From Arthrobacter sp. (lineage in GTDB: Bacteria; Actinomycetota; Actinomycetes; Actinomycetales; Micrococcaceae), in assembly GCA_030147325.1 (NCBI GenBank), contig JASLAA010000003.1:1-32695 (forward strand): a stretch of DNA of 32,695 bases. The letters run 5' to 3'. The notes below the pieces were generated by a model, which was given only the letters and a program-made list of their open reading frames with translations, did not search any database and was not told where the DNA came from. The position numbers and the translations under genes are program-made. Shown here one piece after another: positions 8,645-16,027 of the stretch; position 1 is the stretch's first letter; the number at the start of each line of letters is the position of its first letter.

Positions 8645-9067
8645 TCAGCGGAGAAGGCGCAGGTTCAGGGAGTACCGGTACGGCCGGCCCCTGTTCACCT
8701 GGATGCCGGCGTTGACCGAGAAGATCGTGATCGTGACCCAGATCAGGGCGTTCAGCACCGCGAAGAAACCGCCGATGTCGGGGACGAGGGAGAGAAGCCA
8801 CGCCACGAGGGCGAGCAGTGTCGGCGGCAACGTGAAGTTGAGCGCCTCCTTCGACTCCTGCGCGGTGAACGGACCCCGGTCCTTGAAGATGAGGAAGATC
8901 AGCAGTGAGGGAAGGAATCCGAGGATCCCGCCGAAGTGGGCCAGGGTCGCGAACTGACGGTCCTCGGACGCCGTGAGGGGGAGCGCATTGGCCGGCGTGC
9001 CTTCGAACGCCGGCTGCGACTCGCCCCGTTCGTGGTGCTGGTGGTCGGCGGTGTTGGGCAACGTCAT
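8645..9067 (-). CDS. DUF4870 domain-containing membrane protein
   Basis: A 140-residue protein. A polar N-terminus is followed by the DUF4870 signature LTASEDRQFATLAHFGGILG, a hydrophobic segment (FLPSLLIFLIF), FTAQESKEALNFTL, and two further membrane segments. Function of the family is unknown. ATG 9067 is chosen: AAAGGA stands two bases before it, and a -10-like TATCCT on the minus strand (9114-9109) would start the mRNA near 9102, about 35 nt upstream. The in-frame TTG at 9109 overlaps that box and so is less likely. It is downstream of DUF3097 on the same strand and convergent with hemW; only a weak 6-bp hairpin (8625-8642) lies between the stops. Confidence 0.85.
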   Translation of the reverse strand: MTLPNTADHQHHERGESQPAFEGTPANALPLTASEDRQFATLAHFGGILGFLPSLLIFLIFKDRGPFTAQESKEALNFTLPPTLLALVAWLLSLVPDIGGFFAVLNALIWVTITIFSVNAGIQVNRGRPYRYSLNLRLLR

Positions 9068-9108
9068 GTTCCTTTGTTGGCTGGCGTGATCTTCCCCTGT
9101 CTGCTCCA

Positions 9109-9114
9109 AGGATA
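9109..9114 (-). promoter_or_regulatory. Possible -10 box of the DUF4870 gene
   Basis: Minus-strand TATCCT fits TANNNT and would give a roughly 35-nt leader before ATG 9067. There is no recognisable -35, so this is a suggestion that also helps choose the start codon. Confidence 0.35.
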
Positions 9115-9137
9115 CTGGGTCAGCCTTCCCCGGCGGC

Positions 9138-9989
9138 TCACCCGGGCCCCGGTTGCGCGGTCAGGAAATCGATGACCTCCTCGACCCTGCCGAGCAGGGA
9201 CGGCTCCAGATCCGCGTAGGTCGAGACCCCGGAGAGGATTCGTTTCCAGCCTCTCGCCACCGAGGCCTTGTCATGGTGCGGCCACCCGAGCCCGGCGAGG
9301 ATCCCTGTCTTCCAGTCCTGATGGCGGGGGACCACCGGCCAGGCATCGAGTCCGAGAGCTGCCGGCTTGACCGCCTGCCAGACGTCGACGTAGGGGTGGC
9401 CCACGATGAGGACGTGGTGGAGGGCACCCGGCACGGTCATCGCCTGCTGTGCGATCCTCGCCTCCTTGGTACCGGGGAGCAGATGGTCGACCAGGATCCC
9501 CAGGCGCCGCTGCGGTCCCGGGCCGAAGTCCCGGATGGCGCCCTCGAGGTCGTCGATGCCATGGAGGGGTTCGACGACGATCCCCTCGAGCCGCAGGTCG
9601 TCGCCCCACACCTTCTCCACCAGTTCGGCGTCGTGCTGGCCCTCGACCCAGATCCGGCTCGCACGGGCCGTCCGGGCCCGGGCACCCTCCACCCGGACGG
9701 AGCCGGAGGCGGTACGCGCAGGAGCCGACGCCGTTCGTGGAGCGGGTGCCACGACGTGCACCGGACGTCCGTCGAGGAGGAACCCGTGGCCCAGCCGGAA
9801 GGTGCGGTGCTTGCCGCGCCGGTCCTCCAGCACCATGACATGCAGACCGCCGGACTTCTCGACACGCACCACGGCTCCGACGAAACCGCTCTGGACGTCC
9901 TCGAGGACCATCTCCCGCTCCACCGGGACGTCGGGGAGAGCGGTCCGCTTCGGAGCCGAGATGTCCTGTGCTCCCCAGGCGTGATCCAT
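9138..9989 (-). CDS. DUF3097 family protein, TOPRIM-like pattern
   Basis: A 283-residue protein of the actinobacterial family DUF3097, with no established function. ATG 9989 is chosen because GGAGGAAGGA stands about 9 nt upstream; an in-frame upstream start exists at 10058 without such a site. Residues 25-80 look like a small beta-barrel (DVQSGFVGAVVRVEKSGG, GHGFLLDGRPVHVV). A Pro/Ala-rich linker of about 28 residues follows. From residue 113 the pattern IWVEGQHDAELVEKVWGDDL (E116, D120), then LGILVDHLLPGTKEARIA (D168, G173), resembles the two metal-binding strands of TOPRIM domains. The Trp-rich C-terminus (WPVVPRHQDWKTGILAGLGW) is unassigned. The gene is divergent from hrcA, with the CIRCE operator between them. 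The family call is firm; TOPRIM is inference. Confidence 0.86.
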   Translation of the reverse strand: MDHAWGAQDISAPKRTALPDVPVEREMVLEDVQSGFVGAVVRVEKSGGLHVMVLEDRRGKHRTFRLGHGFLLDGRPVHVVAPAPRTASAPARTASGSVRVEGARARTARASRIWVEGQHDAELVEKVWGDDLRLEGIVVEPLHGIDDLEGAIRDFGPGPQRRLGILVDHLLPGTKEARIAQQAMTVPGALHHVLIVGHPYVDVWQAVKPAALGLDAWPVVPRHQDWKTGILAGLGWPHHDKASVARGWKRILSGVSTYADLEPSLLGRVEEVIDFLTAQPGPG

Positions 9990-10044
9990 CCCGAGCGCGT
10001 CCTTCCTCCAGGGGCTGCGGCGGTCTGCCGCACCCGGGTTCCCA

Positions 10045-10050
10045 ATGCTA
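10045..10050 (-). promoter_or_regulatory. Possible -10 box of the DUF3097 gene
   Basis: Minus-strand TAGCAT (10050-10045) would start an mRNA near 10038, giving a 48-nt leader that contains the strong Shine-Dalgarno. No good -35 is visible. Confidence 0.3.
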
Positions 10051-10069
10051 ACAATCACTCCGGACGTAC

Positions 10070-10075
10070 TAGACT
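10070..10075 (+). promoter_or_regulatory. Probable -10 box of the hrcA operon
   Basis: TAGACT fits TANNNT and would place the transcription start at about 10082, inside the CIRCE element, as expected for a HrcA-repressed promoter. The -35 region (around CTAACA, 10048-10053) is poor. Confidence 0.45.
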
Positions 10076-10101
10076 TGGCACTTGGGCGTGTCGAGTGCTA
10101 A
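10075..10101 (+). promoter_or_regulatory. CIRCE operator (HrcA binding site)
   Basis: TTGGCACTT, nine bases, GAGTGCTAA. The consensus is TTAGCACTC-N9-GAGTGCTAA: the right arm is perfect and the left arm differs at two of nine positions. It lies 63 nt upstream of hrcA and is the known operator for HrcA, so the hrcA-dnaJ operon is very probably autoregulated and induced by heat or protein misfolding. Confidence 0.92.
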
Positions 10102-10164
10102 CGGCGCTGGGCCACCCGCTCAGCGTGCCCGTGAGAGACGAATGGACCCGGAGGTGACACAGGA

Positions 10165-11178
10165 ATGAGTGAACCGCGACGCCTGGAGGTGCTCCGGGCA
10201 ATCGTCGAGGACTACGTCCATTCACGTGAGCCGGTGGGTTCGAAGGCACTGGTGGATCGCCACCGGCTCGGGGTGTCGTCCGCGACGATCCGCAACGACA
10301 TGGCCGTCCTGGAGGAGGAGGGGCTCATCGCTGCCCCCCACACCAGTTCGGGCCGGATCCCGACGGACAAGGGCTATCGGCTCTTCGTCGACCGCATCTC
10401 CGAGGTGAAACCGCTCTCCGCGCCGGAGAAGAAGGCGATCCAGGCTCTGCTCGAGGGCGCCGAGGATCTCGACGACGTCATGGACCGGACGGTACGGCTG
10501 CTCGCGCAGCTGACCAACCAGGTGGCCGTCGTCCAGTTCCCCCGCGTCGGCGGTGCTTCGGTCCGCCACATCGAGTGCGTCCTGCTGGCGCCCCAGCAGG
10601 TCCTCGTCGTCCTCATCGCCAGCAACGGGAACGTCCAGCAGCGCATCGTCCGCACGCCGACCGAGATCCAGGAAGCGGAGCTCGCCGAGCTCAAACAGCG
10701 CATCCTCTCGGCGGTTTCCGGGGTCAAGCTCACAGCGCTGCCCGGAGACCTCGCCGTCGCGGCGTCTCACCTCCCACCATCGCTACGCGTCCACGGGGGT
10801 ACGATCGTCAGGACGCTCGAGCAGCTCGCCGGTCTCGGCCGGGACGATCGCATCCTGCTGGCCGGGACGGCGAATCTGGCGAAGTCCACGGGAGATTTCC
10901 CGCTCAGTATCGGGCCCATCCTCGAGGCCCTCGAGGAGCAGGTGGTCATGCTGCGGCTCCTGTCCGACATGGAGTACGACGCCCGGGGCATCTCGGTGAG
11001 GATCGGACGGGAGAACCCCTACGGCGGCCTGTCGGAGGCTTCCGTCGTGGCGACCGGGTACGGCCCCGATGCCGGCGCGAAGCTCGGTATCCTCGGTCCC
11101 ACGCGGATGGACTACCCGACCACGATGGCGGCGGTGCGTGCCGTCGCCCGCTATGTCTCGAGGATCCTCGAGGAGTAG
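10165..11178 (+). CDS. hrcA: Heat-inducible transcriptional repressor HrcA
   Basis: A 337-residue HrcA. The N-terminal winged helix (RRLEVLRAIVEDYVHSREPV, then VSSATIRNDMAVLEEEGLI) binds the CIRCE operator seen just upstream. The central GAF-like domain and the C-terminal VRIGRENPYGGL and MDYPTTMAAVRAVARYVS are typical of the family, in which the repressor needs chaperonin GroEL to fold and so senses free chaperone. ATG 10165 has the excellent ribosome-binding site GGAGGTGA (10150-10157) 7 nt upstream. dnaJ follows after 79 nt with no terminator, so the two are taken as one operon. HrcA normally also controls groES/groEL elsewhere in the genome. Confidence 0.97.
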   Translation: MSEPRRLEVLRAIVEDYVHSREPVGSKALVDRHRLGVSSATIRNDMAVLEEEGLIAAPHTSSGRIPTDKGYRLFVDRISEVKPLSAPEKKAIQALLEGAEDLDDVMDRTVRLLAQLTNQVAVVQFPRVGGASVRHIECVLLAPQQVLVVLIASNGNVQQRIVRTPTEIQEAELAELKQRILSAVSGVKLTALPGDLAVAASHLPPSLRVHGGTIVRTLEQLAGLGRDDRILLAGTANLAKSTGDFPLSIGPILEALEEQVVMLRLLSDMEYDARGISVRIGRENPYGGLSEASVVATGYGPDAGAKLGILGPTRMDYPTTMAAVRAVARYVSRILEE

Positions 11179-11257
11179 GCACGGCCGTCCACGACGGAGC
11201 GCCGGCAGGGCCGACGCGCAGAAGACAGCAATCTCCAACAGGAAGTGATGTGCACGA

Positions 11258-12388
11258 GTGAGTAATCACTATGAGGTCCTCGGTGTGGCGCAGGGCGCGA
11301 CCGGGGAGGAAATCAAGAAGGCGTACCGCAGACTCGCCCGGAAACTCCACCCCGATGTGAACCCGGGTGACGACGCCGCGGAGGAGTTCAAGCTCGTGAC
11401 CCGCGCCTACGAGGTGCTATCCGATCCGCAGAAGCGCCGGGTCTACGACACGACGGGGAACGAGAACGGCACCGACACCGGGTACGGCTCCGGCTACTCG
11501 GGCTCGGGCTTCGCCTTCCAGGACATCTTCGAGACCTTCTTTGGCGGCAGCGGCCAGCAGGGAGGCGCTCCCTCCCGGGTCCGCCGCGGGCAGGATGCAC
11601 TCATCAACGTGCGCATCGACCTCAGGGACGCCGTCTTCGGCACCAACAAGAAGATCGAGGTGGACACCGCGGAGGTCTGCCCCACCTGCGACGGCTCGTG
11701 CTGCCAGCCCGGCACATCGCCCCGCACCTGCGACATCTGCGGCGGGTCCGGCCAGGTCCAGCGCGCCGTGCGATCAATCCTCGGCCAGGTCATGACGAGT
11801 GCTCCCTGCGGGACCTGCCAGGGCTACGGCACCGTCATCCCCAGCCCGTGCCACGAGTGCAGCGGCGAGGGGCGCGTCCGTGCCCGCCGTACCCTGACGA
11901 TCAAGGTTCCCGCCGGTGTCAGCACGGGTACCCGTATCCAGTTGGCAAGTCAGGGCGAGGCCGGTATCGCCGGCGGTCCCCAGGGCGACCTCTACATCGA
12001 GATCCGCGTGAACACCGATTCGACCTTCCTGCGTGACGGCGACGACCTGCACGTGACGCTCAGCGTCCCGATGACAGCTGCCGCGCTGGGCACCAGCGTG
12101 CACCTCGACACCTTCGACGGGGATCAGGAACTGACGATCAAGCCGGGTACCCAGTCGGGCGAGATCCTGACCCTGCGCGGGTTGGGCGTCACGCACCTCA
12201 GGAACCAGGGCAGGGGAGACCTGCGGGTCCACCTCAACGTCGAGACACCCCGCAATGTCGACCACCAGCAGGAGGAGCTCCTGCGCAAGCTCGCGGAGTT
12301 GCGCAACGAGGAGTACACCGACGGCCAGCTGGCCAGCAGTGGATCGGGTGTCTTCGCCCGCTTGCGGGAGCGGCTCGGGAACCGCTGA
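11258..12388 (+). CDS. dnaJ: Molecular chaperone DnaJ (DnaJ2 type)
   Basis: A 376-residue type I J-protein that stimulates the DnaK ATPase and delivers unfolded clients. The J domain (about 1-65) has H31-P32-D33. A short Gly-rich region (GYGSGYSGSGFAF) follows, then the zinc region (141 to about 205) with CPTC, CDIC, CGTC and CHEC; the first repeat reads CPTCDGSC, a variant usual in the hrcA-linked actinobacterial copy. The C-terminal client-binding and dimerisation domains are complete. GTG 11258 begins the canonical SNHYEVLGV; AGGAAG lies about 12 nt upstream. The link to hrcA marks it as the second DnaJ rather than the one in a dnaK-grpE operon. rsmE starts 3 nt after the stop. Confidence 0.95.
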   Translation: MSNHYEVLGVAQGATGEEIKKAYRRLARKLHPDVNPGDDAAEEFKLVTRAYEVLSDPQKRRVYDTTGNENGTDTGYGSGYSGSGFAFQDIFETFFGGSGQQGGAPSRVRRGQDALINVRIDLRDAVFGTNKKIEVDTAEVCPTCDGSCCQPGTSPRTCDICGGSGQVQRAVRSILGQVMTSAPCGTCQGYGTVIPSPCHECSGEGRVRARRTLTIKVPAGVSTGTRIQLASQGEAGIAGGPQGDLYIEIRVNTDSTFLRDGDDLHVTLSVPMTAAALGTSVHLDTFDGDQELTIKPGTQSGEILTLRGLGVTHLRNQGRGDLRVHLNVETPRNVDHQQEELLRKLAELRNEEYTDGQLASSGSGVFARLRERLGNR

Positions 12389-12390
12389 CC

Positions 12391-13158
12391 GTGACGCGCC
12401 CCCTGTTCTTCGGGTCGGCCGACGCTGTCCGCCTCGCTCCGGTCGGTAGCACGTTCGTGCTCGACGGCGACGAGGGACGCCACGCAGCCACCGTGCGGAG
12501 GCTGGCACCGGGCGAGCACGTGGACGTGTCTGACGGCTCCGGTTACCGACTCGGCGGGGTGGTATCGGCGGTGGGAACCGGGACCGTCGAGCTCGTGGTC
12601 GAGTCCTCCGAGCAGGAACCGGTGCCGCATCATCGACTCCTGCTCGTCCAGGCTCTGGCGAAGGGGGGCCGGGATGAGCAGGCGGTGGAGTCGGCGACGG
12701 AGCTCGGGGTCGACGCCGTGGTCCCGTGGCATGCCGAGCGCAGCATCGTGCGGTGGCGAGGCGACAAGGCGGACAAGGGACGCCAGAAGTGGACATCTCT
12801 CGTGGGTGCCGCGGCGAAGCAGTCGCGGCGCTCGTTCCGGCCCGAGGTCCACCCCGTCCTGGACACGTCCCGGCTCGCGGCCTGGGCGGGCACCGTCGAT
12901 CGCCTGATCATCCTGCACGAGGACGCCGACACGAGCCTCGCCTCGCATTTCTCGGAGCTGGAAGCGCGCGGCGAGCTGGCCTCGCCGTCGTCCACCGCCG
13001 TGGTGGTGGGACCCGAGGGGGGCATCAGTGACGCCGAGCTCGGCAAGCTGCAGGCTGCAGGGGGCCGGGCGGTCCTGCTGGGGCCCCACGTCCTGCGGTC
13101 CTCCTCCGCGGGACCGGCTGCTCTGGTGCTGCTGAACCATCTGCTCGGACGCTGGTAG
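12391..13158 (+). CDS. rsmE: 16S rRNA (uracil(1498)-N(3))-methyltransferase
   Basis: A 255-residue SPOUT-class methyltransferase that makes m3U1498 in 16S rRNA using SAM. The N-terminal PUA-like part has DGDEGRHAATVRRLAPGEHV. The trefoil-knot SAM site has VVVGPEGGISDAELGKL (G207-P-E-G-G) and the final LGPHVLRSSSAGPAALVLL. The family often has L-R-x-E-T-A at the last motif; here Glu is Ser, which I believe occurs in related actinobacteria. GTG 12391 stands two bases after the dnaJ stop, so it is the third gene of the hrcA operon and is translationally coupled. Its stop is 14 nt from that of the convergent next gene, with no hairpin between. Confidence 0.95.
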   Translation: MTRPLFFGSADAVRLAPVGSTFVLDGDEGRHAATVRRLAPGEHVDVSDGSGYRLGGVVSAVGTGTVELVVESSEQEPVPHHRLLLVQALAKGGRDEQAVESATELGVDAVVPWHAERSIVRWRGDKADKGRQKWTSLVGAAAKQSRRSFRPEVHPVLDTSRLAAWAGTVDRLIILHEDADTSLASHFSELEARGELASPSSTAVVVGPEGGISDAELGKLQAAGGRAVLLGPHVLRSSSAGPAALVLLNHLLGRW

Positions 13159-13172
13159 CGCGGTCAGGACAG

Positions 13173-14171
13173 CTAGCGGACCTCGAAGGTCTTCGTATCC
13201 TGCGCGGTGCCGTCTCCCTCGGGAACGGACACGGTCACCTCGTACCGTCCGGGCGGCAGCGTCTCATCGAAGGAATAGGCTCCGGGGGCGCCTTCCTGCG
13301 GCTCGATGTCCACTGTTCCGTCCCTGAAGAGCTCCGCTTCCCCGGATCCGCCGTCCGGCGTCGTCGGTAGCGTGTCGATCCGCCACCTGACCGTCTGCTC
13401 CGACGCCGGGCCGATCCCGTGGATCGTGACGCCCGGGTCCGCCTCGATGCCTTCCTGGGGATCGATGATCCACACGGGTGCCAGCATCGAGGAGTCGCGG
13501 GTCCATTCGCCGCCGAGATCGACGGCGTCGAACGCCCGATAGCCGGCCGCGCCGTTCACCAGCACGACGACGGAACTGGACTCTCCTCCGGCGATCAGGC
13601 CTGCGCTCGACGCCGCGGCCGTCGCGGTGTAGACGAGCTGCTGCACGGCGAGGCGCGCGGCGTCCTCGGACAGCCTGCCGGCGAAAGCATCCGAGGAGAT
13701 GTCGACGGTGATCACGTTCTTCGTCGAGATCGAGGAACTGACGTCAGACGCGGCCTGCCACGGCGAGCGGTAGTCGGGATCCAGGGGCTGGCTGGACGTC
13801 ATCAGGCGAACGGCGTCCGCGATGGGGTCTCCGGTGGAAGCCTCCTGATCGGTCCGGAACTCCCTGAACAGCCGGTCGTCCCCCTCCACGTCGCCGAGCC
13901 AGTACACCGGCAGGAGAGCGGGTGCGCTGTCCACCGGTCCGGCTTCCGCGCCCTCGCTCTGCAAGGCGCTCCCCGAGGGCGCGGCGCGGATATCCTCCCC
14001 GGTGGCGGGGGGAGCGGGCGGAGCGGGGAGCTTGGTCGTCGGTGTCGGACCCTGCAGCAGGCCGACGTCCGGCAGGAGGAAGACGCTGCTGGCGATGAGC
14101 ACGCCCCCGGACACCATGAGAATGCCGCGCAGCCCCAGTCGGCTCTTCTTCAGGGGGTCCTGCTCGGTCAT
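13173..14171 (-). CDS. Membrane-anchored GerMN/Gmad2-like protein
   Basis: A 332-residue protein with one N-terminal membrane segment (about 13-33, LRGILMVSGGVLIASSVFLL), a Pro-rich linker and an extracellular part. Residues of about 85-215 (PVYWLGDVEGDDRLFREFR, DPIADAVRLM, VITVDISSDAF, LAVQQLVYTATA) match the GerMN domain of spore-germination proteins and LpqB-type lipoproteins. The C-terminus (from about 235: PVWIIDPQEG, VTIHGIG, then PPGRYEVTVSVPEGDG) looks like the Gmad2 immunoglobulin-like domain. There is no lipobox cysteine. ATG 14171 has AAAGGGGG 6 nt upstream; the frame runs 101 codons further upstream but with low-complexity sequence. The role is unknown; a cell-surface or envelope function is inferred. 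Confidence 0.82.
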   Translation of the reverse strand: MTEQDPLKKSRLGLRGILMVSGGVLIASSVFLLPDVGLLQGPTPTTKLPAPPAPPATGEDIRAAPSGSALQSEGAEAGPVDSAPALLPVYWLGDVEGDDRLFREFRTDQEASTGDPIADAVRLMTSSQPLDPDYRSPWQAASDVSSSISTKNVITVDISSDAFAGRLSEDAARLAVQQLVYTATAAASSAGLIAGGESSSVVVLVNGAAGYRAFDAVDLGGEWTRDSSMLAPVWIIDPQEGIEADPGVTIHGIGPASEQTVRWRIDTLPTTPDGGSGEAELFRDGTVDIEPQEGAPGAYSFDETLPPGRYEVTVSVPEGDGTAQDTKTFEVR

Positions 14172-14525
14172 GCCGGCCCCCTTTCGCTGGGCGCGCTGCT
14201 GCGCGGATCGATCGCTGGATATCTGTGCCTCGGGTCCAGACCCCTGGTCAGGGTCCCGCGGAAGCTGTTTCAGCTTGGCATAGCGTGCCCGACGAACCTG
14301 TCCGAATGCGGACGCCCGAAGCGACTGAAACCCGATCGATACGAAGCCGTTGCCGATTCGCGACGAAAATCGAGTGGGGCTCGGTAGCCCGGAGGTCGTC
14401 CCCCTTGCGGCATCCTGCGGAATCAAGCTCCTTCTGCTCAGGTCGACGTCGGGGGGATGACGTAACATTGGCATCCAGTGACCACTACTCCCTCGAGGGG
14501 CGATCGAAGGCCGGACGGCCGAACT
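14172..14525. other. Divergent intergenic region, no gene seen
   Basis: These 354 bases separate the GerMN/Gmad2 gene (minus) from phoH (plus). No coding pattern is convincing on either strand. It holds a perfect 6-bp inverted repeat, AAGCTG-TTT-CAGCTT (14262-14276), a shorter one, CCCTG-GT-CAGGG (14242-14253), and TAACAT (14463-14468), a likely -10 for phoH. No clear promoter for the minus gene was found. Confidence 0.6.
14463..14468 (+). promoter_or_regulatory. Probable -10 box of the phoH operon
   Basis: TAACAT fits TANNNT and predicts transcription from about 14475-14478. That would coincide with an in-frame GTG (14478) or leave a leader of about 50 nt before ATG 14526. No strong -35. 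Confidence 0.4.
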
Positions 14526-15557
14526 ATGAGCGAATCTTCAACAGGCATCAACGCGGCCGGACTGGATACCAGGACGGTCGTCTTCGATTCGACCGAACAG
14601 ATGGTTCAGGCGCTCGGCTCGAACGACGAAGCCCTCCGGCTGATCGAGGAATCATTCCCGGGGATCGGGCTCCAGGCCAGGGGCAACGAGCTCACCATCA
14701 CCGGTCCCTCCGCCGATGTCCTCCGTACCGAGCGGCTCATCGGTGAGGTCAGGACGATGGCAAGCAACAACGCGACCGTCTCACCCCAGGTCCTCGAGCA
14801 GCTGGTGTCCATGCTCAAGACGCAGAGCGCGGTGCGGCCGTCGGAGGTGTTGTCGGTCAACATCCTCACGTCGCGCGGCAAGACGATCCGCCCCAAGACG
14901 CTGAACCAGAGCACCTACGTCGACGCGATCGACCGCAACACGATCGTCTTCGGCATCGGCCCGGCCGGTACCGGCAAGACCTATCTGGCAATGGCCAAGG
15001 CGGTTCAGGCGCTGCAGCACAAGGAAGTCAACCGCATCATCCTCACCCGGCCGGCTGTCGAGGCCGGAGAGCGCCTCGGTTTCCTGCCCGGAACCCTCAA
15101 TGACAAGATCGACCCGTACCTGCGGCCGCTGTACGACGCGCTGCACGACATGATGGACCCCGATTCGATCCCTCGCCTCATGGCTGCCGGCACCATCGAG
15201 GTGGCGCCGCTGGCCTACATGCGCGGACGCACGCTCAATGACGCGTTCATCATCCTCGACGAGGCGCAGAACACGACGCCGGAGCAGATGAAGATGTTCC
15301 TCACGCGCCTCGGGTTCGGCTCGAAGATGGTGGTGACCGGGGACGTGACCCAGGTGGACCTGCCGAGCGGCACCAGTTCCGGACTCCGCATCGTCAGCGA
15401 GATCCTCCGCGACGTGGACGACGTCTACTTCAGCGAGCTCGACGCCTCGGATGTCGTGCGGCATCGTCTGGTCGGGGACATCGTCAGTGCCTACAGCACG
15501 TGGGACGAGGAGCAGCGCAGCGGGCAGGCGCGTCCCGGTCGGCCGGCAGGCCGATGA
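14526..15557 (+). CDS. phoH: PhoH family ATPase
   Basis: A 343-residue PhoH-like P-loop ATPase. A KH-like N-terminal part (EESFPGIGLQARGNELTITG) precedes the ATPase core with Walker A G145-PAGTGKTY and Walker B FIILDEAQN (D245, E246); LTRPAVEAGERLGFLPG and VVTGDVTQVDLPSG are family hallmarks. It is related to the helicase superfamily 1 fold and is implicated in RNA metabolism; its constant pairing with ybeY supports that. The start is uncertain: ATG 14526 begins the family-like MSESS but has only a distant GAAGG, while GTG 14478, in frame, lies 9 nt after a -10-like TAACAT and may be a near-leaderless start. The stop overlaps the ybeY start by 4 nt. Confidence 0.94.
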   Translation: MSESSTGINAAGLDTRTVVFDSTEQMVQALGSNDEALRLIEESFPGIGLQARGNELTITGPSADVLRTERLIGEVRTMASNNATVSPQVLEQLVSMLKTQSAVRPSEVLSVNILTSRGKTIRPKTLNQSTYVDAIDRNTIVFGIGPAGTGKTYLAMAKAVQALQHKEVNRIILTRPAVEAGERLGFLPGTLNDKIDPYLRPLYDALHDMMDPDSIPRLMAAGTIEVAPLAYMRGRTLNDAFIILDEAQNTTPEQMKMFLTRLGFGSKMVVTGDVTQVDLPSGTSSGLRIVSEILRDVDDVYFSELDASDVVRHRLVGDIVSAYSTWDEEQRSGQARPGRPAGR

Positions 15558-16027
15558 GCGTCGAGGTCAACAACGAGTCGGGGTACGAGGTCGACGGCGA
15601 GTCCCTCGTCCGGCTCGCGAACTTCCTGCTCGAGTCGATGTTCGTCCATCCCGAGGCGGAGCTGTCCATCATCCTGGTGGACACGGCGGCAATGGAGAAG
15701 CTCCACGTCGAATGGATGGACGAGCCCGGACCCACCGACGTCCTCTCGTTCCCCATGGACGAGCTGCGGCCGGGTACCCCGGGCCGGGTCACCCCGGCCG
15801 GGCTGCTCGGTGACATCGTCCTCTGCCCGGAGGTCGCCGAGTCGCAGGGCGCAGCCGCCGGACACGGTACGGGCGACGAACTGCTGCTGCTGACCACGCA
15901 CGGGCTCCTGCATCTCCTCGGCTACGACCACGCGGAACCCGAGGAGGAGAAGGAGATGTTCGGCCTGCAGCGCCAGCTCCTGTCCGACTTCCTCGGAGGC
16001 GACGCACCCCGGGAGACCCGAGCTTGA
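15554..16027 (+). CDS. ybeY: Endoribonuclease / rRNA maturation factor YbeY
   Basis: A 157-residue zinc-dependent endoribonuclease that takes part in 16S rRNA 3'-end maturation and ribosome quality control. The zinc motif is H116-GLL-H120-LLGYD-H126, and GPTDVLSFPMDEL is the other family signature. ATG 15554 overlaps the phoH stop (ATGA), and its own stop overlaps the next start (TTGA at 16024), so it is the second gene of a tightly coupled operon. Length and both motifs are normal for the family. Confidence 0.97.
   Translation: MSVEVNNESGYEVDGESLVRLANFLLESMFVHPEAELSIILVDTAAMEKLHVEWMDEPGPTDVLSFPMDELRPGTPGRVTPAGLLGDIVLCPEVAESQGAAAGHGTGDELLLLTTHGLLHLLGYDHAEPEEEKEMFGLQRQLLSDFLGGDAPRETRA

Noticed and set aside
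13173..14474. GerMN/Gmad2 protein extended to 14474
   Set aside because: The extra 101 residues are low-complexity and unlike any domain, and ATG 14171 has AAAGGGGG upstream and is directly followed by the membrane anchor.
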